Source: Methylophaga thalassica
GTDB taxonomy: Bacteria; Pseudomonadota; Gammaproteobacteria; Nitrosococcales; Methylophagaceae
DNA: 64,000 nucleotides
Reading direction: 5' to 3'
NCBI RefSeq assembly: GCF_030159795.1
Contig: NZ_BSND01000005.1
Span: 248,001-312,000 of the forward strand
Notes under the pieces: model-generated
Told to the model about the DNA's origin: nothing
Databases searched by the model: none
Seen by the model: the letters and a program-made list of their open reading frames with translations, nothing else
Program-made: the position numbers and the translations under genes
Part shown: positions 41,052 through 52,386 of the stretch, one piece after another
Position numbering within the stretch: position 1 is the stretch's first letter
Layout: every line of letters begins with the position of its first letter

Positions 41052-42409
41052 TGGCCAGCATGCAAAATAATACTTCTTTAAAAAAGCTCGTTGTCTCCGG
41101 AGCGATTTGGACAATTGGCGGGTATGTATCAGCTCAAGCATTGAGATTGGTTAGCAATGTTATTATGGCGAAGCTTCTCTTCCCGGAAGCATTCGGTCTA
41201 ATGACATTAGTCATGGTGTTCATGCAAGGTATCAGTATGTTTTCTGATATCGGTATTATTCCCAGTATTATTCAAAGTAAACGCGGGAATGATCCGAACT
41301 TTTTGGATACAGCATGGACAATGCAGGTTATTCGCGGTTTTATTCTGTGGGGTATAGCCGTCATTGGCGCGTATCCATACTCTATTTTTTATAATGAGCC
41401 GTTATTAGCCACGATGATTCCTATCGCAGGCTTAAGTGCAGTAATTTCAGGTTTCAATTCAACAGCTTTAGCAACTGCTAATAGAGATATTAAGTTAAAA
41501 AACATTACTATTCTTGATGTTCTTGCTCAAGCTATATCATTAACGGTGATGATCGTTTGGGTATATATATCTCCAACGGTTTGGGGTTTAGTTGCTGGCG
41601 GACTTGCTAACGCCTTAGTCAAAATGACATTGACGCATCTATGGATTGCAGAAAGACGAAATCGTTTTCATTGGGAAAAAGAAGCCGCATCAAGCTTATT
41701 CAAATTTGGGCGCTGGATCCTTGTCAGCACAGCCTTGACATTCTTTGCAGCTCAAATTGATCGCATATTACTTGGGTATTTAATGGGTACGGCCACTCTC
41801 GGTATATATTCAATTGCTGCCATGTTCAAAGAAACTGCCTACAAAGCCACACAGATTTTAGGTAGTAAGGTTTTATTCCCATCCTACTCTAGGCTAGTTC
41901 GGGAAGAGAATCATGATCGTCTTTATAAAGCACTAAGAAAAACAAGAATTTTAATGGTTTCTGCCACATGGTTTGCTACCTTGACATTGATCTTGCTTGG
42001 CAGTCAGATTATCGATTGGCTTTATGATGAGCGATATCAAGATGCTGTGTGGATGATCCAAGTTTTACCACTGGGCTCATTTGTCGGAGTATTAGCTCTG
42101 ACCTATCACAATGCTTATCTAGCGAAAGGTAAATCATCCTATATTTCCTTTCTGCTGATGTATCAACTGTTAATTCAAGTCAGTGTCATACTCATCGGCT
42201 ATCATCTGAATGGCGTTCACGGAATAGTGATGGGGTTAGCAGTAATTGGCTGGCTTCTATACCCAGCTAATATGATTACAGCAATTAAATTAAAAATCTG
42301 GCAACCCGAAATTGATATCCCTGTTATTATTTTGGCAGGTATTGTGACGGCATTATATTTATCGTTTTCAGACATATCATTTATGATGACAAGCCAACCG
42401 TTCAACTAG
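41051..42409 (+). CDS. Wzx-type lipopolysaccharide/EPS flippase
   Basis: Integral membrane protein of 452 residues with about 12-14 helices, from the polysaccharide transport (PST/MATE-like) family. The N-terminus has the family pattern SGAIWTIGGYVSAQALRLVS and AKLLFPEAFGLMTLV. The middle has DRILLGYLMGTATLGIYSIA. It should flip the undecaprenyl-linked repeat unit to the periplasm. It is co-translated with the pyruvyl transferase upstream. Its stop codon overlaps the stop of the opposite-strand gene at the palindrome CTAG (42406-42409). Confidence 0.87.
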   Translation: MASMQNNTSLKKLVVSGAIWTIGGYVSAQALRLVSNVIMAKLLFPEAFGLMTLVMVFMQGISMFSDIGIIPSIIQSKRGNDPNFLDTAWTMQVIRGFILWGIAVIGAYPYSIFYNEPLLATMIPIAGLSAVISGFNSTALATANRDIKLKNITILDVLAQAISLTVMIVWVYISPTVWGLVAGGLANALVKMTLTHLWIAERRNRFHWEKEAASSLFKFGRWILVSTALTFFAAQIDRILLGYLMGTATLGIYSIAAMFKETAYKATQILGSKVLFPSYSRLVREENHDRLYKALRKTRILMVSATWFATLTLILLGSQIIDWLYDERYQDAVWMIQVLPLGSFVGVLALTYHNAYLAKGKSSYISFLLMYQLLIQVSVILIGYHLNGVHGIVMGLAVIGWLLYPANMITAIKLKIWQPEIDIPVIILAGIVTALYLSFSDISFMMTSQPFN

Positions 42410-43479
42410 CCGAAATTTAAATTTAAATAATCTTTAACTTGTTCATGAATGGACAATAACTGCTCATAGTTGTGTTTGAGTATTGACTGATGATTCCTTA
42501 CGCCGATGGGTTGGTAATCTCCATTCATGACATCTTCGATGAAAAGAATGTTGTGCTCTAGACCATAACTTTCCAGTAAATTAACTATCTTTGCGTGAGA
42601 TTTTGATACTAAGGCAATGGTTGGAATACCCTCCAACATAGCAGGCAAAAGAACATGTAGACGATTACTAATAACTAACTGGCAGTCTGCAAACAACTCG
42701 GCATAATATGTTTCATCTTGTGCTTGTGACACAATGAGCCTTTCTTGATTAAGTAACTCCAAGGCAAGTTGTCTGTTGTAGCTTACATCTTCATCTACTT
42801 GGGCATAAAATTTCACATTATCTTTGTTAAGCATATTTGCATCGGCATTTAAAAGCTTACCAAGACAATCTTCCACAAGATCAGTATCAGTTCCCCCCAC
42901 TATCTCTGGTACATCTTTTCTGAAACTCAACATAACTGTACCGTGAGGACGATATGTTTTTTTCTTTACAGTCATTAAACATGCCATGTCAGGACAAAAA
43001 GTCGCCTGTTTGTGTAATTTAGTGATTTGTTCAAGACTGACTTTGTCTCTGAGACCAATGACACGATATCCACGGAATGTATCCACTGGTAAATCAGTCG
43101 CAACAGATATCCCAACAACACAACGTTTAACACCAATAAGTCGCCACACTGTTTGAATGATATGTGTCTTAAGCTTTTCACTAAGAGACTTTTTTACAAA
43201 TCGTGGAGCTAGCCTGGCACATGGGGGATCTAATAATGATACTGTTTCACCATGGAATCTTGCAGATATAGCCAACTTAAATGCTTGTCGTATTCTGATC
43301 ACAGGAATGTCAGATAGAATATTAGGCTTATTATTTAGCAGATATACTGAAGTTTGTTGTGAAAGCTCTTTATAGAGCAAAGAGAATATGAGTTGATCAC
43401 CAAAATTATCATTCCTGTTATTAAAACTCATTATGATCAATATTTTTCTCCTAATTTTCTGCTGAGCAATGACAATCAA
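42406..43479 (-). CDS. Polysaccharide pyruvyl transferase family protein
   Basis: Protein of up to 357 residues from the pyruvyl transferase family. N-terminal SFNNRNDNFGDQLIFSLL, middle VVGISVATDLPVDTF and VMLSFRKDVPEI, and late LVISNRLHVLLPAMLEGIPTIAL match the family plan. The start is uncertain. The frame begins with TTG at 43477-43479. An AGGAG lies 7 bases before another TTG at 43438-43440, and an ATG is at 43429-43431. It converges with the flippase gene, and the two stops share CTAG. It would be the second enzyme of this type in the cluster. Its acceptor is unknown, and some members have other roles. Confidence 0.78.
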   Translation of the reverse strand: MIVIAQQKIRRKILIIMSFNNRNDNFGDQLIFSLLYKELSQQTSVYLLNNKPNILSDIPVIRIRQAFKLAISARFHGETVSLLDPPCARLAPRFVKKSLSEKLKTHIIQTVWRLIGVKRCVVGISVATDLPVDTFRGYRVIGLRDKVSLEQITKLHKQATFCPDMACLMTVKKKTYRPHGTVMLSFRKDVPEIVGGTDTDLVEDCLGKLLNADANMLNKDNVKFYAQVDEDVSYNRQLALELLNQERLIVSQAQDETYYAELFADCQLVISNRLHVLLPAMLEGIPTIALVSKSHAKIVNLLESYGLEHNILFIEDVMNGDYQPIGVRNHQSILKHNYEQLLSIHEQVKDYLNLNFG

Positions 43480-43587
43480 AATTGCTAGGACTCAATGGTG
43501 TACATATTATATGGACATTAGCTTCATAAAATGTAGACTTATTGTATTCATGTAATAAGCTCAAAAAAAACAAAAACAAGGTCAGCA

Positions 43588-44505
43588 ATGCATAACTCTC
43601 CTTTAGTCAGTATTATCATCCCATGCTATAACAGAGAAAAATACATCAGAGATGCAATTGATAGCTGTCTCAGACAGACCTATCCAAACATTGAAATCAT
43701 TGTAGTTGATGATGGCTCAAAAGATAATTCAGTTGATGTTGTCAAAACTTACAAGGATAAAGTTAAGCTAATCGTCCAACAAAATGGTGGTGTTAGTGTA
43801 GCTAGAAACACTGGTCTAAAAGCATCAAATGGTGAGTTTCTTATTTTTCTCGACTCTGATGACTGGATATCAGACGATCTCGTCAAGGAACATGTTAAAA
43901 CATTTCAGAAGTGGCCTGAAATAGACATCACTTGCGCAAACTCTAAATCAATAATGCCAGATGGTAGCGAAAGTAAAGTCAATGACTGTAATTGGCCTAA
44001 TCATCCTGATAACCCAAAAGAATTATTTTTACTGTCCCCTCCACCATTTCCAGCTTGTGAAATGTACCGAGCATCTAAAGTCAAATCATTAGGTGGCTTT
44101 TATGAGGACATGAGAGCTTTTGCTGACTCCAGTGTACGAATTAGAATCGTTCTAGACAATGGAAAAGTCGCAAGAACTGATGGAGGTTATGCTATCTATC
44201 GCCCGGTTGAAAACTCAATCACACGCAATAAAACAAAACTCCACTTTTATGCCATTAAATTGTTAAAAAAATTGAAATCTGAATACAGTGATAATCAAGA
44301 AATATCGATACTGCTAAATAAGCGCTTAAAGAAACACCGCGTCAGATACTGGCTGTCCAATTTCTCCCATCACTTATCTCTTCATCCTATATCAATTTTA
44401 AAACTAATTAGGCATCTGTTTATAGTTTCTAAAATTGATCCTGGCTATATCTTTTTCATTATTAAAGAAAAACCATGGCTATTAGATAAAAAAGATTCAT
44501 TCTAA
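43588..44505 (+). CDS. Glycosyltransferase family 2
   Basis: GT-A fold enzyme of 305 residues. Motifs are SIIIPCYNREKYIRDAIDSC, IIVVDDGSKDNS, a QNGGVSVARNTGL block and the metal site FLIFLDSDDWI. AAGG 8 bases upstream supports the start. It is transcribed away from the pyruvyl transferase, with a 108-base divergent gap. Its stop lies inside the U-tract side of the terminator of the opposite beta-helix gene. The sugar transferred is unknown. Confidence 0.86.
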   Translation: MHNSPLVSIIIPCYNREKYIRDAIDSCLRQTYPNIEIIVVDDGSKDNSVDVVKTYKDKVKLIVQQNGGVSVARNTGLKASNGEFLIFLDSDDWISDDLVKEHVKTFQKWPEIDITCANSKSIMPDGSESKVNDCNWPNHPDNPKELFLLSPPPFPACEMYRASKVKSLGGFYEDMRAFADSSVRIRIVLDNGKVARTDGGYAIYRPVENSITRNKTKLHFYAIKLLKKLKSEYSDNQEISILLNKRLKKHRVRYWLSNFSHHLSLHPISILKLIRHLFIVSKIDPGYIFFIIKEKPWLLDKKDSF

Positions 44506-44533
44506 AAAAAGAAGGTTAGCAGAAGCTAACCTT
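44504..44533 (-). terminator. Rho-independent terminator of the beta-helix gene
   Basis: A 9-bp perfect stem AAGGTTAGC / GCTAACCTT (44512-44520 and 44525-44533) with a 4-base loop is followed, on the minus strand, by a short C and seven U residues. It sits 36 bases after the stop of the beta-helix gene. The plus strand has no U-run, so it acts on the minus strand. Confidence 0.9.
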
Positions 44534-44568
44534 ACTTAGTAACAGCCGGAACTACTTTAACGTATTAA

Positions 44569-46793
<2,225 letters not shown>

Positions 46794-46824
46794 AAAAAAA
46801 AAGCCCAGTGGATACACTGGGCTT
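46794..46824 (-). terminator. Rho-independent terminator of the EPS export operon
   Basis: A perfect 10-bp stem AAGCCCAGTG / CACTGGGCTT (46801-46810 and 46815-46824) with the loop GATA on the plus strand is followed on the minus strand by nine U residues. It lies about 110 bases after the stop of the AAA ATPase gene and closes the export operon. A second weaker hairpin lies between the gene and this one (about 46828-46849). Confidence 0.92.
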
Positions 46825-46936
46825 AAAACTCTCTGGGGGGCAGAAAGTTTTTTATACTGCAGTGCTAATTTACCGTTTAATCTGATGTTCAGTCGTGAAC
46901 GAAGTCACATTGTTAGTAGTTTAAAAAGAGTTTTTT

Positions 46937-47827
46937 TTAAACTAAGTGAATATTATAAAGCTCTAACAACCAGCTTCTTACCCGCTTTACATCTGGGTTT
47001 TGGCTTTCTTTTATCTTGATAATTGTTGATGAGCGTTTATCTTTTATCATGTCGATTACTGTGTTGACGTTTACTTCTTTTAAGTCATCTGCAAAAGCAT
47101 AAACTAATGCAAAATCACATAAATTATTGATTCGCCTTGGTACACCCTCGCTATAACAAAAAATCGCAGCACATGCTTCATTGCTAAAAATTTTACGTTC
47201 AGCACCTGCAATTTGCATTCTATGCTCTATATATTTTTGTGTTTCTGGATAACTTAGTGCTTTAAGGTGATACTCCACACCAATGCGTTGTGCAAACTGT
47301 TCCAGTTCGGGTAAATTAAGCTTCTCAATTAACTCAGGCTGCCCAGTTAAAACTAGCTGCATAAATATATCAGCATCAATATTAACATTCGACAACAGCC
47401 TCAGCTCCTCTAATGCTTTAACTGATAGATTTTGAGCTTCATCCACAATTAGGACAATTTTTCTTCCTTTCGCATGCTGTTCAACAACATAATTAACGTA
47501 ATCCCGATAACGCCCTGAGTTGTCTGTTGCTGAAGACTCTATTTCAAACGCATCTAAGACCCACTCCATTAACTCACCAAATGACTCGCTAGTATTGTTG
47601 ATTAATCCAATAACATATTCATCGTCTAGATTTTGTAACAGTGTGCGGATTAGCGTTGTTTTTCCTGCACCAATTTCACCGGTAACGACGGTAAAACCGG
47701 CCTGACTCATCAAGCCATATTCCAGCATAGTTAATGCTTTTTTGTGATATGGACTCAAGTATACAAATCGAGGATCAGGAACAAGATTAAAGGGCTTAAA
47801 TTTAAGACCGAAATGTTCTAAATACAT
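46937..47827 (-). CDS. ExeA-like AAA ATPase of the PEP-CTERM/EPS system
   Basis: ATPase of 296 residues of the GspA/ExeA type that accompanies exosortase EPS loci. The N-terminus MYLEHFGLKFKPFNLVPDPR is the family signature. Walker A is GEIGAGKTT at residues 50-58 and Walker B is KIVLIVDEAQNLS near residue 115. VPRRINNLCDFAL is the sensor-2-type Arg region. No membrane or peptidoglycan-binding part is present. Its exact role in EPS export is not known; ATP hydrolysis is likely. It is the last gene of the export operon, 3 bp after the tyrosine kinase, and is followed by a terminator. Confidence 0.9.
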   Translation of the reverse strand: MYLEHFGLKFKPFNLVPDPRFVYLSPYHKKALTMLEYGLMSQAGFTVVTGEIGAGKTTLIRTLLQNLDDEYVIGLINNTSESFGELMEWVLDAFEIESSATDNSGRYRDYVNYVVEQHAKGRKIVLIVDEAQNLSVKALEELRLLSNVNIDADIFMQLVLTGQPELIEKLNLPELEQFAQRIGVEYHLKALSYPETQKYIEHRMQIAGAERKIFSNEACAAIFCYSEGVPRRINNLCDFALVYAFADDLKEVNVNTVIDMIKDKRSSTIIKIKESQNPDVKRVRSWLLELYNIHLV

Positions 47828-47830
47828 AGA

Positions 47831-48676
47831 TTAGTAATTCTGATGTGATGGTGGAGTATCAGCTTTATTCAACACTGTACCAATTAAATGAGTGCCCTCT
47901 AACAGCTGTAATGATTTTTTAATATTCGCTTCATTATTTTTTCCGTCTTCTAAAACCAACAAGGTACAGTCAAAATAATTTGTAGACAACAAGACATCAT
48001 CTGTTTGTAATAAAGGTGGAACATCAAAGATAATTACCCTTGAGTTATATTGAGACTTAATATCTTTGACTAATGAAGCCATTTTAGGACTTGATAATAG
48101 CTCTGCCGAATCCTCTGCTCGCCCAACGCCGGGTAAGACAACTAATCGTTCAATTCCTGGATTAACGAGGACATGATGTAAATACAAATCCCCTTCGAGA
48201 TATTCTTTTAACCCAACTTCTACATTTAAACCAAAGTACCTAGCAATTGAGGGACTTCTTAAGTCCATATCAACCAGTAATACTGTTTGATTGAGCTCCA
48301 TTGCCACTGCTACTGCCAAATTAGTAGAAATCAACGACTTTCCCTCACCTGCTGTTGGGGAAGTTATTGCTATACTTTGCCAATCATTTTGCCTCATTTT
48401 TTGAAGCACTTGTGTTCTTAGCATTCTAAATACGGCCGATTGTGGATTGTTATAGTGTCCAGCAATAACTCGATTGCTTTCTAATGTACTAGCAGGAGTC
48501 TTAACCACCTTTGTTTGTGTGTATTGGATATTCTCTAGAGCAGGAGCTAACGGATCATGAGGGAAACTACTTTCTTGCTGAACATCATCCTTGACCTGAG
48601 TCTTTATTCGATCGTCCATATCATTGCCAGCATGCTTCTGTCTTGCTTTATCTAACGCTTTTTGAATTCTATCCAT
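47831..48676 (-). CDS. Exopolysaccharide tyrosine-protein kinase (CpsD/CapB-type)
   Basis: Cytosolic bacterial tyrosine kinase of 281 residues related to the ParA/MinD fold. Walker A SPTAGEGKSLIS, Walker A' VLLVDMDLRSP and Walker B VIIFDVPPLL are all present. It regulates polymer length with its Wzz-type partner, encoded 29 bp upstream. The C-terminus ends PPSHQNY, with one tyrosine only, instead of the multi-Tyr cluster seen in many relatives. The tail may therefore not be a strong autophosphorylation site. The first about 60 residues are variable. Confidence 0.88.
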   Translation of the reverse strand: MDRIQKALDKARQKHAGNDMDDRIKTQVKDDVQQESSFPHDPLAPALENIQYTQTKVVKTPASTLESNRVIAGHYNNPQSAVFRMLRTQVLQKMRQNDWQSIAITSPTAGEGKSLISTNLAVAVAMELNQTVLLVDMDLRSPSIARYFGLNVEVGLKEYLEGDLYLHHVLVNPGIERLVVLPGVGRAEDSAELLSSPKMASLVKDIKSQYNSRVIIFDVPPLLQTDDVLLSTNYFDCTLLVLEDGKNNEANIKKSLQLLEGTHLIGTVLNKADTPPSHQNY

Positions 48677-48705
48677 TATTAATTCCTATCAGAAGGTATG
48701 CTTAA

Positions 48706-50460
48706 TTAAAGCAAGCTAACTTTACGCATTAATTTGAACCACAACACTTCTAAATTAACAACATAAAAATGCACTGCTATCACAGTAACAATAGCAACAA
48801 AAATAGCAAACACAATCCAGCGATTTCTGATTGTTTTTTTACGAGCTAACTCACGTGATGTTGTAATGACAGGAATCACTACTAAAGGAGTCTTACCAAC
48901 TAAATGCGTCACTTGAGTGTAACCTCTAACCCCACCAAACAAAAGCTCTATGAGTAATGCCAAGCCCAATCCGGCCCCGATTGATGCTCCAACACCTAAA
49001 ACAAGTAATTTTGGTCTGTTTGGCTTCTCCGCTTTGGATGGTACAGCAGGCGGTTCAATTAAAGAAAAGCTCTCGCCTTTATTCTCAGACTCTAAATTTT
49101 GTGCCAATTCAGCTTGGAGTTGCTTGGAACGTAACTCTCGATATTTTGCAAGTGTGTTGTCATGATCTCGTGTTAGATCACTATAAGCACGTTGAACCTG
49201 ATAAGTCTCTGCAACCCTTTTTTCAAAGTCAGCAATCTTTTGCTTAATGTCTTCTTGCCTATTTTTTAGACGGGCTATTTCTCCTTCCGTTGAAGCAATT
49301 CTTGCTTGTATTTGAACATAAGCCGGATTTACATTCTTAGTTGATGATGTGTTACTTTTATCAGCATTAGCTGCCGTTTTAAGTCTTTCTTGTAACGACG
49401 AAATTTTACTATTCAGAGCCTTTATGTCAGGGTGATTTTCAGCATACTTTTCTCTCAGCGTACTTAGCTTCGCGCTAGCTTGTTCTAACTCTGCCTGAAT
49501 AACTTCTTGGCTGTTTCCACTCACTCCTAACTCTTTTTCGAGTGCATCCAATTGACGCTTAGTTCTTAAAACATCCGGATGATTGGGTTCATACTTAGAC
49601 AACAAGTCGCTGTACTGAATTCTGAGTTGCTCAAGTCGTTGCTGAGAAGTCGATACTTGATTTGGGTTTGTGATATTGCTAGATAACGCTGAAGGTATGG
49701 TTGACAATTGTAAACTAAGAGTAGTTACTTGATCTTTCAGTACTAAAATTTCATTTTGGTTGGTGTTTTGTTCATCAGTCAGTCGCTGAATCATTGACAG
49801 ATTATATTGAAGTAATTCAGGTAAACTTTGGCTGTATCTATCTTTGAACTCAGCTATCTGTTTTTCAAGTTCACGGACTCGTGCCTGAAACTTATCACCT
49901 TCTTCTTTTAAAAAGTCCTTTGTTTCTGCTGCTCGATCAGTGCGCGCCTTTACATTTTCATTGAGAAACTCTGTAACAAGCTCGTTTGCTACTTGTTGTG
50001 CTTTTTGAGGAGATTTATCCATAAAAGAAACAGTGAAAGCAATACTCGCCCTCTTCGCTCGACCACTGACAGGGTCGGTAACATTAGCTTGAACTAAATC
50101 CACGCTAACATTAGATTTGAAAAGTGCAACTAAAGCTGATGTCGCCGTCGCTTTTTGTCTTTCCTCTCGATAAAGATTATATTTCCTAATCATCTCCATG
50201 ACTCTTGATGTCGTCATGAGTCGCTGCTTAATAACTTCGATACGTTGATCAGCATAACTCGTCACTGTTGAACGAACTAGATCATTTGGAATTTCCTGAG
50301 ACTCAATAAGAATCGTGCCTTCTGACTTATAGGTCGCTGGCAGGGAATAAACTACTAAGACTGTTGCAATAGCTAGCAATACGGCAGGGATAATTATCCA
50401 GTACTTTCTTCGCCATAGGATATTAAGGTAATCTCCTAAGCCTTTTACTTCTTCTTCCAT
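48706..50460 (-). CDS. Wzz/GumC-type polysaccharide chain-length determinant
   Basis: Membrane protein of 584 residues. The first helix is near residues 19-38 (IIIPAVLLAIATVLVVY). It is followed by the Wzz domain and then by a long coiled-coil-rich periplasmic section (about 170-470). The closing motif PNRPKLLVLGVGASIGAGLGLAL and a second helix are followed by a third hydrophobic segment near 545-565. Such proteins set EPS chain length and couple export to the tyrosine kinase. It lies 44 bp after the beta-barrel gene and 29 bp before the kinase gene. Confidence 0.88.
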   Translation of the reverse strand: MEEEVKGLGDYLNILWRRKYWIIIPAVLLAIATVLVVYSLPATYKSEGTILIESQEIPNDLVRSTVTSYADQRIEVIKQRLMTTSRVMEMIRKYNLYREERQKATATSALVALFKSNVSVDLVQANVTDPVSGRAKRASIAFTVSFMDKSPQKAQQVANELVTEFLNENVKARTDRAAETKDFLKEEGDKFQARVRELEKQIAEFKDRYSQSLPELLQYNLSMIQRLTDEQNTNQNEILVLKDQVTTLSLQLSTIPSALSSNITNPNQVSTSQQRLEQLRIQYSDLLSKYEPNHPDVLRTKRQLDALEKELGVSGNSQEVIQAELEQASAKLSTLREKYAENHPDIKALNSKISSLQERLKTAANADKSNTSSTKNVNPAYVQIQARIASTEGEIARLKNRQEDIKQKIADFEKRVAETYQVQRAYSDLTRDHDNTLAKYRELRSKQLQAELAQNLESENKGESFSLIEPPAVPSKAEKPNRPKLLVLGVGASIGAGLGLALLIELLFGGVRGYTQVTHLVGKTPLVVIPVITTSRELARKKTIRNRWIVFAIFVAIVTVIAVHFYVVNLEVLWFKLMRKVSLL

Positions 50461-50504
50461 TGATTATTTGCTCTTAGCTGATGTAATTAGTTTTAAGTTG
50501 ATAA

Positions 50505-51683
50505 TTAGCGAGAATAATGGATTCCATCCCAGTTATAGTCAACATTAAATGTGACAGCGTTACTGTTAACATTTCTCCCCTCAGACTCATCAATACTCCG
50601 ATAACGATAGCCAAAAACAAATGACCATTGTTCATATAACTTCCACCTTAAACTAGGTGAGAAATCAATATATTTAGTAGTGTTGCTATTAAGGTCGTCA
50701 GCACTTGTGTACTCACGATAACTTGTTGATAAGTTGGCTTTGAGCTTTTCAGTCAAATCTCTACTATATGTGAATGTATATGCATCCTGCTCATTCACAT
50801 CACCTTCACTTGATGGAAGTAAAGAACGACTTGCAGATAGAGTTATAGAATCCAACTGACCTTTTTTTGTAGCACTGATTGAGTAATTTAGTCCACTACT
50901 ATTACTAGTTGTGGAGATGCCAGTAGAAGAGTTATTTTGACTATCTAGATAACGTGCCCCAATAAGTCCGTTAAGTGTCCATAGCTCGTCTAGTTGATAT
51001 GTTGAAGTGAATCCAGCCGTATATGAGTCGTACTCATTATCTAAAGTATCTGATTCAGCCTGATAATTAACATAGCCAAGAGAAACCCCTCCACTTAATC
51101 GTTCAGAATACTGGTGTTGCCAAGCTAAATTTAGACTCTTTGTCTCGTTATCAGTCAAATTTGTATTACCTGTAGACAATCCACTACTTGATGCTGACTG
51201 TGTTCTCTTTTGATATGAAATACTGGTATTGACTGTATCCAATTCAGTCAATCTATAGCTATAGCTTGGAGACAATGATTTAGTGGTGGTTGTCGATGTA
51301 TTACTGAAATCAGCTGTATCGTCCTCAGCAATTGAGCGAGACTCCCTTTCAGCATAATTGAGATTGAGTCCATATGAACTTCGCTCGGTTGAGTAAGATG
51401 TCGAAAAACCGAAGAATGGGTTTTCTTTATCTAATTCACTTAACTTATCATATCGACTGACTCGATACCCCATATTAATCTGTGACTTAGAGTTTTCTAA
51501 CGTTCTTGAAAGAGATAATGTCGGGGTAATATTTAAACTGAAATCACCCTTTTTATTTTCCCTGAGTAATTCGTTATCGTCGTATTTAAATCCAGGGTCA
51601 GCATTAAAGTCAATCCCCCATTCCGCAGCATATCCTTGCCCGACTACCGATAATAATATTGCTAGAGATAAAGTTCTTTTCAT
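50505..51683 (-). CDS. Outer-membrane beta-barrel protein of the EPS/exosortase system
   Basis: Exported protein of 392 residues. The signal peptide ends at GQGYA/AEWG (about residue 20). The rest is built of alternating polar/aromatic beta-strands ending in an aromatic C-terminal strand (FNVDYNWDGIHYSR), the plan of an outer-membrane barrel. The strand pattern (for example YSFRLTELDTVNTSISY-like repeats) recalls the barrel proteins that accompany PEP-CTERM/EPS loci. It likely forms or supports the EPS export channel with the export protein encoded 23 bp upstream. No catalytic motif is visible. Confidence 0.82.
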   Translation of the reverse strand: MKRTLSLAILLSVVGQGYAAEWGIDFNADPGFKYDDNELLRENKKGDFSLNITPTLSLSRTLENSKSQINMGYRVSRYDKLSELDKENPFFGFSTSYSTERSSYGLNLNYAERESRSIAEDDTADFSNTSTTTTKSLSPSYSYRLTELDTVNTSISYQKRTQSASSSGLSTGNTNLTDNETKSLNLAWQHQYSERLSGGVSLGYVNYQAESDTLDNEYDSYTAGFTSTYQLDELWTLNGLIGARYLDSQNNSSTGISTTSNSSGLNYSISATKKGQLDSITLSASRSLLPSSEGDVNEQDAYTFTYSRDLTEKLKANLSTSYREYTSADDLNSNTTKYIDFSPSLRWKLYEQWSFVFGYRYRSIDESEGRNVNSNAVTFNVDYNWDGIHYSR

Positions 51684-51706
51684 TAAATATCTGCCACAAC
51701 CACAAG

Positions 51707-52258
51707 CTAAGGAACAATCATCACATCACCACTCTCTAGAGTGATGTTTGTCTTCAATTCTTTACCTTTTTTTATCTCAGCGTATTTTACGGGCAGAACT
51801 TGTTGCTTAGTTCCATCTCTACGAAGCACAATAATATTGTTCTCTTCTGCGTAAGGCGATAATCCACCCGCTAAACTCAGAGCTTGCATGGCATCTAAAG
51901 GTTGATTCATCACAAATGAACCTGGGTTAAGTACTTTTCCTAAAATATGGACCCTATTGCCTTCAACATTAGTGACAGAAACTGTAACAACCGGATCAGC
52001 CAAGTATTCGTTGAGTTTTTTAGTTAATTCTTCTTCTACCTCTGCCACCGTTTTATCTTTAGCGACAACTTCCCCTGCTAGTGGAAAGGTAATAACACCA
52101 TCAGGTAAAACCGTTACTTGTTTTTGCAAAGATTCTTCATTCCATACAGAAATGTCTAAAACGTCTCCTGAATTTAACAAATAACGTTCGGCAGCAAATA
52201 CGGATGAAGAAAACAGTGAAACGAAGACAATACAGAATAAAATGAAGCGTTTTGGCAT
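51707..52258 (-). CDS. Polysaccharide export protein (Wza/BexD-like)
   Basis: Periplasmic/outer-membrane export protein of 183 residues. A signal peptide ends at VFA/AERY (about residue 22); no lipobox cysteine is seen, unlike Wza. The polysaccharide export domain has YLLNSGDVLDISVWNEESLQ and VLPDGVITFPLAGEV. A SLBB repeat follows (VHILGKVLNPGSFVMNQPLD, LSLAGGL). It is much shorter than Wza (about 380), the form seen in exosortase loci, and would pair with the beta-barrel gene downstream. It is the first gene of the export operon; the promoter must lie in 52259-52386, where the terminator of the neighbouring gene also sits. Confidence 0.87.
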   Translation of the reverse strand: MPKRFILFCIVFVSLFSSSVFAAERYLLNSGDVLDISVWNEESLQKQVTVLPDGVITFPLAGEVVAKDKTVAEVEEELTKKLNEYLADPVVTVSVTNVEGNRVHILGKVLNPGSFVMNQPLDAMQALSLAGGLSPYAEENNIIVLRRDGTKQQVLPVKYAEIKKGKELKTNITLESGDVMIVP

Positions 52259-52315
52259 GAGGAAAATCCTTATCTATAAATGACATTCAATTTTGATATT
52301 AACACTCTATTTTTC

Positions 52316-52340
52316 AAAAAAAAAGGGAGCTTTTGCTCCC
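52316..52340 (-). terminator. Rho-independent terminator of the first VPLPA-CTERM gene
   Basis: The stem GGGAGC / GCTCCC (52325-52330 and 52335-52340) with a four-base loop is followed on the minus strand by nine U residues. It lies 46 bases after the gene's stop, so most transcripts of that gene should end here and not enter the export operon. Confidence 0.9.
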
Positions 52341-52386
52341 TTTCAATTTGTGACAGTTAAGTTACTGTTAACTTAAATCTTAATTC

